Shown in pieces: positions 1 to 5,806 of a stretch of DNA of 10,813 nucleotides. Made by a program: the position numbers and the translations under genes. The notes under the pieces were generated by a model. That model was not told where the DNA came from. It worked only from the letters and a program-made list of their open reading frames with translations, and made no database searches. The first letter of the stretch is position 1, and the number at the start of each line of letters is the position of its first letter. Origin of the DNA: Lentisphaerota bacterium (GTDB lineage: Bacteria; Verrucomicrobiota; Lentisphaeria; Oligosphaerales; JAFGRS01); contig JAAYZO010000620.1 in NCBI GenBank assembly GCA_012514865.1, positions 1 to 10,813 on the forward strand, in the 5' to 3' direction.

Positions 1-703
1 CTTCCTGCGGCCAGGGGGGGACCAGGGCAGGCACGGGGGCGGGGAGGGCAGGCACGGGGGCGGGGAGGGCAGGCACGGGGGCGGGGAGGGCAGGCACGGG
101 GGCCTGCCCCAACGGGGGAGGCGGCCCCGACGGCGCTCCCCGCGAGGCCAGGAACGCCGTCAGCGGCCGCTCCAGCAGGGTGGCGTTGCCGGTCAGGAAC
201 CGCGGCTCGCCGTAGCGCAGCACGTCGGCGCGGGCCGGGTTGTCCCGGATATACGAGCGGATGTTCGTCAGTGCGGCGTTGTCGCGCACGATCATCTCGT
301 AGTAGTTCCGCTGCCACAGCCGCCCCGGAAACCGCGGCCAGCCGCGCTCGTGAACGCCGTCGGCGTAGCGTTTCGTGGTCATCGTCTTGAACCGGTGCAC
401 GACGTCCGGTAGGGAGAGGTCCGTTGGGGGGGCGGCCCCGACGAGGCGCACCAGCCCGTGCATATGGTCCGGCATGACCACGAACGCATCGATCTCGACG
501 CCCGGGTAGTGCGCCGGCATTTCATCCCAGACCGCCTGGACCATTCGGCCGGCGTCGTTCAACGCCATGCGCCCGTTCACCAGCGTGCCGAATACCCGCC
601 GCCGGTCCTGCACGTTGGCGGTCACGAAATACCACCCGGGCCGCGTGTAGTCATACCCACGCAGTCGTATTGAACGCCGCCGGTGGACCGCCGGGTCATT
701 CAT
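1..703 (-). CDS. REP-associated Y1 (HUH) transposase, RAYT/IS200-like, 3' end off window
   Basis: This open frame starts at 703 (ATG read leftwards) and stays open to base 1, so 234 codons are visible and the stop lies outside. A CGGAGG Shine-Dalgarno stretch lies at 711-716. The protein has the marks of a Y1 single-strand transposase: the N-terminal strand GWYFVTANVQDR (residues 23-34), the metal-binding HUH motif in MPDHMHGL (His80, His82), and the helix WQRNYYEMIVRD with the candidate nucleophile Tyr134 or Tyr135. The segment IRSYIRDNPA (148-157) follows and is typical of RAYT proteins. These enzymes cut and rejoin single-stranded DNA at REP hairpins and are usually single-copy rather than self-spreading. 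After about residue 180 the protein turns into a low-complexity tail of the heptapeptide PVPALPA, encoded by 21-bp tandem repeats. REP-like repeats lie on both sides, as expected for the family. Family call firm; the C-terminal end is unknown. Confidence 0.9.
   Translation of the reverse strand, partial: MNDPAVHRRRSIRLRGYDYTRPGWYFVTANVQDRRRVFGTLVNGRMALNDAGRMVQAVWDEMPAHYPGVEIDAFVVMPDHMHGLVRLVGAAPPTDLSLPDVVHRFKTMTTKRYADGVHERGWPRFPGRLWQRNYYEMIVRDNAALTNIRSYIRDNPARADVLRYGEPRFLTGNATLLERPLTAFLASRGAPSGPPPPLGQAPVPALPAPVPALPAPVPALPAPVPALVPPWPQE
25..102. repeat. 21-bp tandem repeat array inside the transposase 3' end
   Basis: Three complete 21-bp units start at 25, 46 and 67, and a 15-base partial copy covers 88-102. 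The copies are identical. Because 21 is a multiple of three, the array stays in frame with the minus-strand transposase and encodes repeats of PVPALPA. Each unit begins with GGGCAGGCACGGGGG, the same core as the 22-bp REP-like sequence at 88-109. The array therefore looks like serial duplication of one half of a REP element. Confidence 0.9.
88..109 (+). repeat. REP-like 22-bp element, left copy
   Basis: This 22-bp sequence can fold on itself: GGGCAGGC at the left end pairs with GCCTGCCC at the right end around ACGGGG. An exact reverse complement occurs at 781-802, on the other side of the transposase gene. An imperfect palindrome of this length paired in inverted orientation around a RAYT gene is the classic REP/BIME arrangement. 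Confidence 0.75.
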
Positions 704-720
704 GCGACGCCCTCCGCAGG

Positions 721-800
721 GGGCCGGCCCCGATACGTCCGGGCAGGCCCCCGTGCGTCCGGGCCGGCCCCAATACGTCCGGGCAGGCCCCCGTGCCTGC
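721..800. repeat. 20-bp tandem repeats, two alternating forms, upstream of the transposase
   Basis: Four 20-bp units lie head to tail at 721-740, 741-760, 761-780 and 781-800. Units 1 and 3 begin GGGCCGGCCCC and end ATACGTCC, differing at one base. Units 2 and 4 begin GGGCAGGCCCCCGTGC and differ only at their ends. The larger period is therefore 40 bp, and the fourth unit contributes most of the REP-like copy at 781-802. The array lies immediately before the ribosome binding site of the minus-strand transposase, so it could sit in its promoter or leader. Confidence 0.85.
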
Positions 801-802
801 CC
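781..802 (-). repeat. REP-like 22-bp element, right copy (inverted)
   Basis: It is the exact reverse complement of 88-109, with no mismatch across 22 bases. It lies 78 bases before the transposase start codon. With the left copy it frames the gene and is a plausible recognition hairpin for the Y1 enzyme. Confidence 0.75.
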
Positions 803-961
803 ACTTCCTTCCCTTCCTCCGGGTCGTCTGTTCGGTACGCTAAGGTAGCAGGAGGGCAGTCCGGCGCAAACCGTCGCACCGGCACCGCGCAGACACCACG
901 GATGGCGCCAATCCGGGCGGCAGGGGCGCCGCCGCGGCCACGGCGAGACTGCCATCGCGGT

Positions 962-1387
962 TCATCCGCGTGTGGCGATGCGCCAGGCGTCGTAGGTGAG
1001 CATGGCCGCCAGCAGGGCCACGACGAGCACCCATGGCCAGGGTGAGCGCAGGAACCTGCGTGTGGCGTCCGGCCAGCGCCGGTGCAGCCAGGGCCAGGCC
1101 GCCAGGGCGATGGCGCCGGCGTAGGCGACATAGGCGAACGGGTTCAGGGCCCAGGCGTCGGCCCAGCGGCCGTGGCCGATGGCGAGGACGCCGCGAGTCA
1201 GGCCGCAGCCGGGGCAGGGCAGGCCGGTCACATGCAGGAAGGGACAGCGCCAGATCAGCAGCGGGCTCTCGGGCGGCACGGCGCTGGCGAGGCCGAGGGC
1301 GAGGAGGCCGAGGCTGGCGAGGGCGAGGCCCAGGCCGCGGAGGATGGCCGCGGCGGGAGGGCGGCGGGGCTGTTCGCTGCTGGACAT
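962..1387 (-). CDS. DUF2752 family membrane protein
   Basis: The 141-residue protein carries the DUF2752 signature: CPFLHVTGLPCPGCGLTRG (residues 48-66, with Cys48, Cys58 and Cys61) followed by ALNPFAY (80-86). Hydrophobic stretches at about 16-37, 84-100 and 117-131 suggest three membrane segments, with the conserved cysteine motif between the first two. The family has no established biochemical role. The spaced cysteines suggest metal or redox chemistry at the membrane, but that is inference. The start at 1387 is supported by GAGG five bases upstream and by the family's usual length of about 110-150 residues. The gene is divergent from the secreted-protein gene at 1571. No terminator with a U-run is obvious downstream; the space to the transposase start (704-961) holds the 20-bp repeats and otherwise nothing I recognise. 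Confidence 0.85.
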   Translation of the reverse strand: MSSSEQPRRPPAAAILRGLGLALASLGLLALGLASAVPPESPLLIWRCPFLHVTGLPCPGCGLTRGVLAIGHGRWADAWALNPFAYVAYAGAIALAAWPWLHRRWPDATRRFLRSPWPWVLVVALLAAMLTYDAWRIATRG

Positions 1388-1509
1388 GATGGCCTCGACT
1401 CCGCGATGGCCCCGCGCCCGGCGGTTGCACCTGACCGGCGGGCGTAGGGTGGCGACAAGATAGCCCGCCGCGGCGCCGCCTGCCGGCCCCTGCGGGCGCA
1501 GGGCTGCGG

Positions 1510-1538
1510 TTGCGCCGGCGCCGGCTCTGCATTACGGT
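1510..1538 (+). promoter_or_regulatory. Candidate promoter for the secreted protein at 1571
   Basis: TTGCGC (1510-1515) and TACGGT (1533-1538) are separated by 17 bases, and a start near 1545 would leave a leader of about 26 bases. Each box matches only three consensus bases, so this is weak. The 183-base divergent spacer 1388-1570 must also hold the promoter of the DUF2752 gene, which I could not place. Confidence 0.3.
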
Positions 1539-1570
1539 GGTTGGACGGTGTCAGTCAAGGAGGCGTTCTC

Positions 1571-2212
1571 ATGGTCAACCAGGGTTTTCGAATCGTTCTT
1601 GGCGTCGTGGTGCTGGGTTTCGGGGCGTGGGCGCAGGAGCCGGCGCAGGAGGTGGCCAGGGCCATCCGGGCGGGCCTGGCGCACCATGAGAAGGGCGACT
1701 CGGCGGCGGCCATCCAGAGCCTTCAGCAGGCGATCGATCTGATCCAGCGGCAGCAGCAGGCCGGGGTCGAGCGTTTTCTGCCGAAGGCGCTGCCGGGCTG
1801 GACGGCCGAGGATCTCGAGCGTGAGAGCTTCGCCGGCGGCAGCGCCGGCGCTCAGGCGGCCTTCTTCCGGGTGGCGCGGTCGTTCACCCGTGGCGATGGC
1901 GAGTTCCGGATGACCGTCTCGCTGCAGAACTGGCCCGAGGCCATCGTGCCCCAGCGCGAGATGCTCAATGCGCTCAAGGGCAACCCGATGGTCCTGCAGG
2001 CGATGAACCAGGGCACCACGGCCAAGACCAGCTTCATCGAGCGCGACGGCTGGAACGGCTGGAAGCGCCTCGATCGCGAGGGCAACGAGGTCGAGGTGCT
2101 CCTTATGGCGGAGGCCTGGATGCTGCAGATCACGGGGAACACCGTCGACGAGAAGGCCATCGAGGCTCTGCTCGGCGCGGTCGATCTGAAGGGCATTGCC
2201 GCGGCGAAGTGA
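1571..2212 (+). CDS. Secreted protein of unknown function with TPR-like helical start
   Basis: The protein has 213 residues from the ATG at 1571. I chose this start over an upstream in-frame codon at 1541 because AAGGAGG (1557-1563) sits seven bases before it and a signal peptide follows directly. The signal peptide has a hydrophobic core at residues 8-18 and a likely cut after AWA (21). Residues 25-62 form two amphipathic helices (ARAIRAGLAHHEKGDSAAAI), like one tetratricopeptide hairpin. The rest (about 68-210) begins FLPKALPGWTAEDLE and looks like a compact alpha/beta domain. It contains no catalytic motif, cysteine pair or membrane segment that I can see. It is probably soluble in the periplasm. 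I do not recognise a named family, and a role in protein-protein contact is only a guess from the helices. A hairpin follows at 2224-2253. Confidence 0.85.
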   Translation: MVNQGFRIVLGVVVLGFGAWAQEPAQEVARAIRAGLAHHEKGDSAAAIQSLQQAIDLIQRQQQAGVERFLPKALPGWTAEDLERESFAGGSAGAQAAFFRVARSFTRGDGEFRMTVSLQNWPEAIVPQREMLNALKGNPMVLQAMNQGTTAKTSFIERDGWNGWKRLDREGNEVEVLLMAEAWMLQITGNTVDEKAIEALLGAVDLKGIAAAK

Positions 2213-2215
2213 GGT

Positions 2216-2256
2216 GGCGCCCGGGAGGTCCACGCACGGCGCCGTGGACCTCCTCG
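2216..2256. repeat. Dispersed palindromic repeat, copy A (also possible terminator)
   Basis: An 11-bp perfect stem, GGAGGTCCACG (2224-2234) with CGTGGACCTCC (2243-2253), closes an eight-base loop. About 41 bases including flanks recur at 9913-9953 with only four differences. It follows the stop codon at 2212 by 11 bases, so it may end that transcript, but no T-run follows. The second copy lies upstream of secG, which argues for an intergenic repeat family rather than an ordinary terminator. Confidence 0.7.
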
Positions 2257-2296
2257 GAATGGGCCCGCAGCTGCTCTGTCGCGGCTGTGGGTCACG

Positions 2297-2306
2297 CCGT
2301 CGACGG
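2297..2306. promoter_or_regulatory. Candidate operator for the LacI-family regulator
   Basis: CCGTCGACGG is a perfect 10-bp palindrome centred on CpG, the symmetry typical of LacI-family operators. It lies 126 bases before the regulator start in the only spacer available for its promoter (2213-2432). Perfect short palindromes arise by chance in GC-rich DNA and I could not place a convincing promoter beside it, so this is a weak call. Confidence 0.2.
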
Positions 2307-2432
2307 TAGCGCTCCGGCCCGCGCGCGGATTTCGTGACGGTTGCGCTTGCCCCGGGTGGGTTGTGGGTGTACGCTCTTGCTTAATCGAGTTGGCAGGGCG
2401 TTCCGGGCTGGCGTTATGGGGGCATTGCGACG

Positions 2433-3506
2433 GTGTCACGGCAGCACCATCAGGCACGGCGGACGGGTCGGCAGGACGTGGCGCGGGCGGCCGGCGTCAG
2501 TGTGACGACGGTGACGCACGCGTTGAATCCGCCGCCGGGGGTACGGATGGACCCGGCGACGCGGGATCGCGTGCGTCGGATTGCGCGGGAGCTGGGGTAC
2601 CGTCCGAGTTTTGTGGGTCGGGCGTTGGTGGCTGGCCGGTCGTTTGCGGTGGGGCTGTTGCAGCCGACGCGGGCGACGCTGATGTATCCCTTCTACCAGG
2701 CCATCACGCTGGGCTTATCCGAGGCGATGGAGAGTGCGGACTATCTGCCGCTGGTGCTGTTCCGGTCGGCGGAGGGCCGTCATCTTCGGGTGATTCGTCA
2801 GGGCCGTGTGGACGGCATGCTGGTGTTGCAGAGCGAGCGTGATGCCGCGCCGATCCGGGAGGTGGCCGCGACGGGCCTGCCGACGGTGGCGGTGAATGTC
2901 CACTACGAGTCGTTGCCGGGCGAGGCGTCGGGCTGCGTCCACTCCGACCATCGCCGGATGCTGTGTGAGGCGGTGGGCGAGTTGGTGGGTCTGGGCTGTC
3001 GGCGTCTGCTGGTGTTTCACGACCACCGCGTTCACGACGCCAATGCCACGCTTCAGGAGGCCTTTGCCGCCGAGGTAGCGCGTCGTGTTGGCGAGGGCAT
3101 CACGGGCAGGACCGTGGTTCCGGCGTCGGGGGTGGCGCTGGCGGGTCAGTGCCGCGAGCTCTTCCTGGCCGAGCCGGGCTGGGATGGTGTTCTGGTGGAT
3201 GGTGCGCGGGTGGCCGAGGTGCTGGTTCAGGCCGGCCTGGCGCTGGGGCGGGTGCCGCGTCGCGACTACCGCCTGGTGGTTGCCGAGACCGACCCCGGGC
3301 GGACGACGTCGGGGCGCTGGGAGGAGTCGGTGTACGCGCATCAGCCCCAGGAGGTCGGCCGGTCGGCCTGGCGGCTCCTGTCGGGATTGATGGATGGATC
3401 CGCGTCATGCCGGGAGGTGCTGGTACCGTACCGGCGCGAGGCGATCGACGGACAGAGCGGGGCCGAGTGTGCTCCGCAGGAAAGGACAGACCCATGGCAC
3501 GCCTGA
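2433..3506 (+). CDS. LacI/GalR-family transcriptional regulator
   Basis: The protein has 357 residues and begins with GTG, poorly served by a GGGGG stretch ten bases upstream. No better in-frame start exists, and the DNA-binding domain begins at the normal distance. The helix-turn-helix is RQDVARAAGVSVTTVTHALN (13-32), followed by TRDRVRRIARELGYRPS (43-59) and the hinge region, all standard for LacI. Residues about 70-335 form the periplasmic-binding-protein-like effector domain (FAVGLL, VDGMLVLQ, TVAVNV), which in this family binds sugars or related metabolites. The stop overlaps the next gene's start by 13 bases, so regulator and enzymes are translated from one message. It most likely represses its own operon until a sugar-like inducer binds. 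The C-terminal 20 residues past VPYRREA are unlike the family and may be a by-product of the overlap. Confidence 0.9.
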   Translation: MSRQHHQARRTGRQDVARAAGVSVTTVTHALNPPPGVRMDPATRDRVRRIARELGYRPSFVGRALVAGRSFAVGLLQPTRATLMYPFYQAITLGLSEAMESADYLPLVLFRSAEGRHLRVIRQGRVDGMLVLQSERDAAPIREVAATGLPTVAVNVHYESLPGEASGCVHSDHRRMLCEAVGELVGLGCRRLLVFHDHRVHDANATLQEAFAAEVARRVGEGITGRTVVPASGVALAGQCRELFLAEPGWDGVLVDGARVAEVLVQAGLALGRVPRRDYRLVVAETDPGRTTSGRWEESVYAHQPQEVGRSAWRLLSGLMDGSASCREVLVPYRREAIDGQSGAECAPQERTDPWHA

Positions 3507-4378
3507 TCATCGACTGTCACAACCACCCGAACTGGCATCGCCACGACGTGGATGCGCTGGTGCGCAACATGGACGAGCATGGCATTGCCAAGACCTGGCT
3601 GCTGGCCTGGGAGATCTCGCCGAAGGAGTACGAGCAGGCCTGTCCCGGGTACTTCCGGGCGATGGATCCGCGCGGGATTGCCGCGCCTCTCGATCTGGTG
3701 ATCGAGGGCCTGCACCGTCATCCGGACCGCTTCATCGGCGGCTGGGCGCCGGATCCGCGTGACCGCTATGCGCGGGCGCGCTTCCAGGCGGCGGTGGAGA
3801 TCCACCGCATCCGCGTCTACGGCGAGCTGAAGTGCCGCATTCGCTTCGACGACCCCGACGCGATTGCCATGTACCGACTCTGCGGCAAGCTCGGGGTGCC
3901 GGTGCTGTTCCACCTGCAGTGCGCCCCTGCGGATGTCGAGCGCCAGGCCGCCGACATCAACACCTGGGTCGAGTGGTACGGCGGCGACATGCGCGTGATC
4001 GAGACCATCTGCCAGATGTGCCCCGAGACCGCCTTCATCGGCCACGGGCCGGGCTTCTGGCGCGAGATGAGCGGCGACTGCGACCAGGTCGAGGGCAGTT
4101 ACCCGAAGGGCCCCGTGACGCCGGGGGGTCGCCTGATCGAGGTGCTGCGGCGCTGCCCGAACCTGCACTGCGACATCTCGGCCGGCAGCGGCGCCAACGG
4201 CGTCGGCCGCGACCTGGAGAACGGCCGGCGGTTCTGCCTGGAGTTCCAGGACCGCATCCTGTTCGGGCGTGACTACTTCGATCGTCAGCAGATGGACGTG
4301 CTCGACTCGCTGCATCTCGACGAGGAGGTCCTCGAGAAGATCTACCATCGGAATGCCGAGCGTTTGGTCCGTGACTGA
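3494..4378 (+). CDS. Amidohydrolase_2 family metal-dependent hydrolase/decarboxylase
   Basis: The protein has 294 residues from the ATG at 3494; AGGAAAGGA just upstream supports this start, inside the end of the regulator gene. It has the TIM-barrel amidohydrolase pattern: DCHNH (His9, His11), a metal-binding His140 in VLFHLQ, His184 in IGHGPGFW and Asp260 in ILFGRDYFD. PF04909 members hydrolyse lactones or amides, or decarboxylate aromatic or related acids, using one metal ion. The last motif reads GRD where GSD or GTD is common, but the aspartate is kept. No signal peptide is present, so it is cytoplasmic. It sits between a sugar-type regulator and a DegT-type enzyme, which suggests it opens a lactone or processes a sugar-acid intermediate. 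That role is inference; no substrate can be named. Confidence 0.88.
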   Translation: MARLIIDCHNHPNWHRHDVDALVRNMDEHGIAKTWLLAWEISPKEYEQACPGYFRAMDPRGIAAPLDLVIEGLHRHPDRFIGGWAPDPRDRYARARFQAAVEIHRIRVYGELKCRIRFDDPDAIAMYRLCGKLGVPVLFHLQCAPADVERQAADINTWVEWYGGDMRVIETICQMCPETAFIGHGPGFWREMSGDCDQVEGSYPKGPVTPGGRLIEVLRRCPNLHCDISAGSGANGVGRDLENGRRFCLEFQDRILFGRDYFDRQQMDVLDSLHLDEEVLEKIYHRNAERLVRD

Positions 4379-4391
4379 GAGCAACCCGGTT

Positions 4392-4421
4392 CCGGCCGGG
4401 CCTCTGGATGGGCCCGGTCGG
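4392..4421 (+). promoter_or_regulatory. Intercistronic GC-rich hairpin
   Basis: CCGGCCGGGCC (4392-4402) pairs with GGCCCGGTCGG (4411-4421), giving an 11-bp stem with one G-U pair and an eight-base loop. It lies in the 68-base spacer between the amidohydrolase and DegT genes. No T-run follows, so it is unlikely to end transcription completely. It could protect or process the message. Confidence 0.5.
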
Positions 4422-4446
4422 ACGAGTCAGGAGCAAGGAGCAGGAC

Positions 4447-5691
4447 ATGAGTCAGAAACTGGCGGTTGATGGTGGCAGCAAGGTCCGTTCGACGCCCTTT
4501 CCCAGCCGTGGCCTGATTGGTCCGGAGGAGCGTGCGGCGGCGCTGGCGATGTTCGATCAGGCGATTGCCACGGGGAACGCCTTCGGCTACGGCGGTCCGG
4601 CCGAGCAGCAGTACGAGAAGGACTTCGCGGCGTACCTTGGCGGCGGCTTTGCCGACGCGGTGAACAGCGGCTCGAACGCGGTGTACTGCGCCCTGGGGGC
4701 CTTGCAGATTGACGCCTTGAGCGAGGTGATTGTGCCGCCGATCACGGATCCGGGCGGGATCATGCCGGTGGCGCTCCTGGGCCTGGTGCCGGTGGTGGCC
4801 GACGCCGATCCGCGCACCTACAACACCTCGGCCGAGCAGATCGCGCCGCTGATCACCGAGCGTACGCGGGCCATCGTGGTGGCGCATATCGCCGGTGACG
4901 CTCTGGACATGGACCCGATCCTGGCCCTGGCGAAGAAGCACAACCTCTACGTCGTCGAAGACTGCGCCCAGGCGCACGGCACGACCTACAAGGGCCGCAT
5001 GGCCGGCACCCTCGGCGACATCGCCGCCTTCTCGACCATGTTCGGCAAGCACCACTGCACCGGCGGGCAGGGCGGCGTGGTCTTCACCCGCAACGAGACC
5101 CTGCACTGGCAGGGCAAGCGCTTTGCCGACCGCGGCAAGCCGTTCAACCTGACGAACGCCGGCGGCAATGTGGTGGCGGGTCTGAACTGCAACCTCAACG
5201 ACCTCTCGGCGGTGATCGGGAGCGCCCAGGTGGCGAAGCTGCCGCGCATCATCGGCAACCGCGTGCGCATCGGCAATGCGATTCGCGACGGCCTGGCGGC
5301 GAATGCGGCGGTGACGGTCGGCTGGCAGGTCCCCGAGAGCCAGTCGTGCTACTGGTTCCTGCGCATGGCCTTCCACCCGGAGGCGGTGCGTGTGGACAAG
5401 GCGACGTTCTGCCAGGCGCTTGCCGCCGAGGGCATTCCGGCGACGGTGGCCTACCGCGCCATCCCGGCCGAGTACCCGTGGTTCCGCGAGCGGCGCGTTT
5501 TCGGTGCCAGCGGTTTCCCGTGGACCTGCAGCGACTACAAGGGGCCGCGTGAGCCGCAGGCGCACATTGCCAACGCCCTGCGTGTCGTCGAGACGCACTT
5601 CAACATCGCCATGCACGAGAGCTATGGCGACCAGGAAATCGCCGACATCATCGAGGCGGTGCGGAAGGTCTCGGAGGCCTACGCGCGCTGA
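4447..5691 (+). CDS. DegT/DnrJ/EryC1/StrS family aminotransferase-like protein
   Basis: The protein has 414 residues from the ATG at 4447, preceded by AAGGAG seven bases upstream. An in-frame ATG at 4408 lacks such a site and would add 13 residues from within the hairpin region. The fold-type I PLP pattern is complete: FGYGGPAEQQYEKDFAAYLG near the N-terminus, SGSNA (74-78) for the phosphate, VVEDCAQAHG with Asp172 and Gln175, and Lys201 in FGKHHCTGGQGG as the Schiff-base lysine. The family transfers amino groups to keto-sugars, or in some members dehydrates them; the retained lysine favours aminotransfer. The usual SxxxxK block reads STMFGKHHCTGG here, a mildly divergent version. Cytoplasmic. 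Together with the downstream TIM-barrel protein it suggests making or breaking down an amino-sugar or amino-cyclitol. Confidence 0.9.
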   Translation: MSQKLAVDGGSKVRSTPFPSRGLIGPEERAAALAMFDQAIATGNAFGYGGPAEQQYEKDFAAYLGGGFADAVNSGSNAVYCALGALQIDALSEVIVPPITDPGGIMPVALLGLVPVVADADPRTYNTSAEQIAPLITERTRAIVVAHIAGDALDMDPILALAKKHNLYVVEDCAQAHGTTYKGRMAGTLGDIAAFSTMFGKHHCTGGQGGVVFTRNETLHWQGKRFADRGKPFNLTNAGGNVVAGLNCNLNDLSAVIGSAQVAKLPRIIGNRVRIGNAIRDGLAANAAVTVGWQVPESQSCYWFLRMAFHPEAVRVDKATFCQALAAEGIPATVAYRAIPAEYPWFRERRVFGASGFPWTCSDYKGPREPQAHIANALRVVETHFNIAMHESYGDQEIADIIEAVRKVSEAYAR

Positions 5692-5718
5692 GCGCGTTCG
5701 CGGCGTTGTGATGGCGAT

Positions 5719-5747
5719 CCGGCCGGGGCGCTTGGCGTGCCGGCCGG
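5719..5747 (+). promoter_or_regulatory. Intercistronic GC-rich hairpin
   Basis: CCGGCCGG at 5719-5726 and again at 5740-5747 can pair as an 8-bp stem around a 13-base loop. It lies in the 115-base spacer between the DegT and TIM-barrel genes. The same eight bases form the base of the hairpin at 4392-4421. No T-run follows. Confidence 0.45.
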
Positions 5748-5806
5748 GTCGGTCCGCGCCGGGTCGTTCCGGCGCCGTGTCGATGGCAGGCAAGGAGAGG
5801 CAGAGC

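Noticed and set aside
25..102. Regular spaced repeats that might be a CRISPR array
   Set aside because: The units abut with no unique spacers and the 21-bp period preserves the transposase reading frame.
840..1532. Long minus-strand open frame overlapping the DUF2752 gene
   Set aside because: It is Arg/Pro/Ala-rich shadow sequence in another frame of a gene with a clear family signature.
1532..2233. Minus-strand open frame of 233 codons opposite the secreted protein gene
   Set aside because: It is antisense to a gene with signal peptide and ribosome binding site; high GC keeps antisense frames open.
3341..4384. Minus-strand frame of 347 codons opposite the amidohydrolase
   Set aside because: Antisense shadow; composition is Val/Ala/His-rich without motifs and the plus strand has all metal ligands.
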